This document shows, one piece after another, positions 5,452 through 5,557 of a DNA stretch of 5,557 nt. Within the stretch, counting starts at the first letter, position 1, and each line of letters begins with the position of its first letter. A program made the position numbers and the translations under genes. The notes under the pieces are model-generated. The model did no database searches. It had not been told where the DNA came from and saw only the letters and a list, made by a program, of their open reading frames with translations. This DNA comes from Eubacteriales bacterium (lineage in GTDB: Bacteria > Bacillota_A > Clostridia > Lachnospirales > Lachnospiraceae): the NCBI GenBank assembly GCA_030527765.1, contig JAUNAE010000253.1, positions 1 to 5,557 of the forward strand, read 5' to 3'.

Positions 5452-5479
5452 AACCTTGAAATTAGTATAGATTAACTAA
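5449..5479. promoter_or_regulatory. Putative iron-box operator array before the feoA-like gene
   Basis: ACTAA (5449-5453), TTAGT (5462-5466) and ACTAA (5475-5479) alternate in orientation at exactly 13-bp steps. The right-hand pair, TTAGTATAGATTAACTAA (5462-5479), resembles the DtxR/IdeR consensus TTAGGTTAGCCTAACCTAA, with 7 of 9 matches in the left half and weaker similarity on the right. It sits over and just after the transcription start, between divergent regulator and iron-uptake genes, so it is the probable binding site of the adjacent DtxR-family protein. Confidence 0.6.
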
Positions 5480-5506
5480 CCAGCACATGGTGTTGGTTTT
5501 TATATT
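5478..5506 (+). terminator. Terminator-like hairpin in the feoA leader
   Basis: AACCAGCAC (5478-5486) pairs with GTGTTGGTT (5490-5498) over nine positions, one of them a G-U pair, with an ATG loop. It runs directly into TTT and then ATATT. The stem is short and modest in GC, so termination would be partial. It lies between the promoter and the start codon at 5526, where it could act as an attenuator or simply as a stabilising leader structure. Confidence 0.4.
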
Positions 5507-5525
5507 CTGGAAAGGGGTGTGAGAT

Positions 5526-5557
5526 ATGACTTTAGCAGAAGCAAATATCGGAGAAGA
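5526..5557 (+). CDS. feoA: FeoA-like ferrous iron transport protein, 3' end missing
   Basis: Only the first ten residues are visible (MTLAEANIGE). The opening MTLxEAxxGE is typical of FeoA, a small cytoplasmic SH3-like protein that works with the FeoB ferrous-iron permease. The ATG at 5526 is preceded by AAAGGGGTG, 8 nt from the last G of the GGGG core. The upstream promoter and iron-box-like operator, and the divergent DtxR-family gene, support the call. The visible part is too short for certainty; another small protein with a similar start is possible. Confidence 0.62.
   Translation, partial: MTLAEANIGE

Noticed and set aside
5284..5475. 63-codon open frame on the plus strand between the regulator and feoA
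   Set aside because: It covers promoter and operator elements, is a product of AT-rich DNA, lacks a ribosome binding site and resembles no known protein.

Overview
The window looks like chromosomal DNA from an anaerobic low-to-moderate-GC Firmicute, most probably a gut Lachnospiraceae (Blautia/Dorea/Mediterraneibacter-like). The grounds are strong AGGAG-type ribosome binding sites, Gram-positive signal peptides, a clostridial-type biotin synthase, a DtxR-family regulator divergent from a FeoA-like gene, and AT-rich intergenic DNA. No mobile element, RNA gene or CRISPR array was found.

Layout, left to right. (1) 1-779 (+): the 3' part of a metallophosphoesterase gene. (2) 780-1002: a convergent gap with two copies of a 38-nt repeat, each able to fold into a hairpin, followed by a 15-bp GC-rich terminator hairpin. 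(3) 1003-2706 (-): a 567-aa secreted, probably right-handed beta-helix surface protein with a Pro/Gly/Glu-rich linker. (4) 2707-3051: a divergent control region. It holds three direct repeats spaced exactly 11 bp upstream of a -10 element for the minus-strand gene, and an extended -10 promoter for the plus-strand gene. (5) 3052-3600 (+): a small secreted protein with two SH3-like domains. (6) 3605-3631: a bidirectional terminator. (7) 3655-4632 (-): bioB, biotin synthase. (8) 4633-4842: the bioB control region with a promoter overlapped by a good BirA-type operator. (9) 4843-5232 (-): a short DtxR/MntR-family metalloregulator. (10) 5233-5525: an AT-rich divergent control region with palindromes near the regulator gene and, on the other side, a promoter, an alternating ACTAA/TTAGT operator array and a terminator-like hairpin. 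(11) 5526-5557 (+): the start of a FeoA-like gene that runs off the window.

The right half forms an iron/biotin control area: a putative iron-sensing repressor divergent from a ferrous-iron uptake gene, with bioB (an Fe-S enzyme) next in line on the regulator's strand and no obvious terminator between them. The most notable point is in BioB itself. The radical-SAM CxxxCxxC motif is intact, but the position of E. coli Cys97, a ligand of the sulfur-donating [2Fe-2S] cluster, is Ser106, while several extra cysteines are present. This suggests a non-classical auxiliary cluster.

The left half is cell-surface and envelope related (phosphoesterase, beta-helix protein, SH3-like protein). I see no complete novel system such as a defence island, but several regulatory arrangements merit checking.
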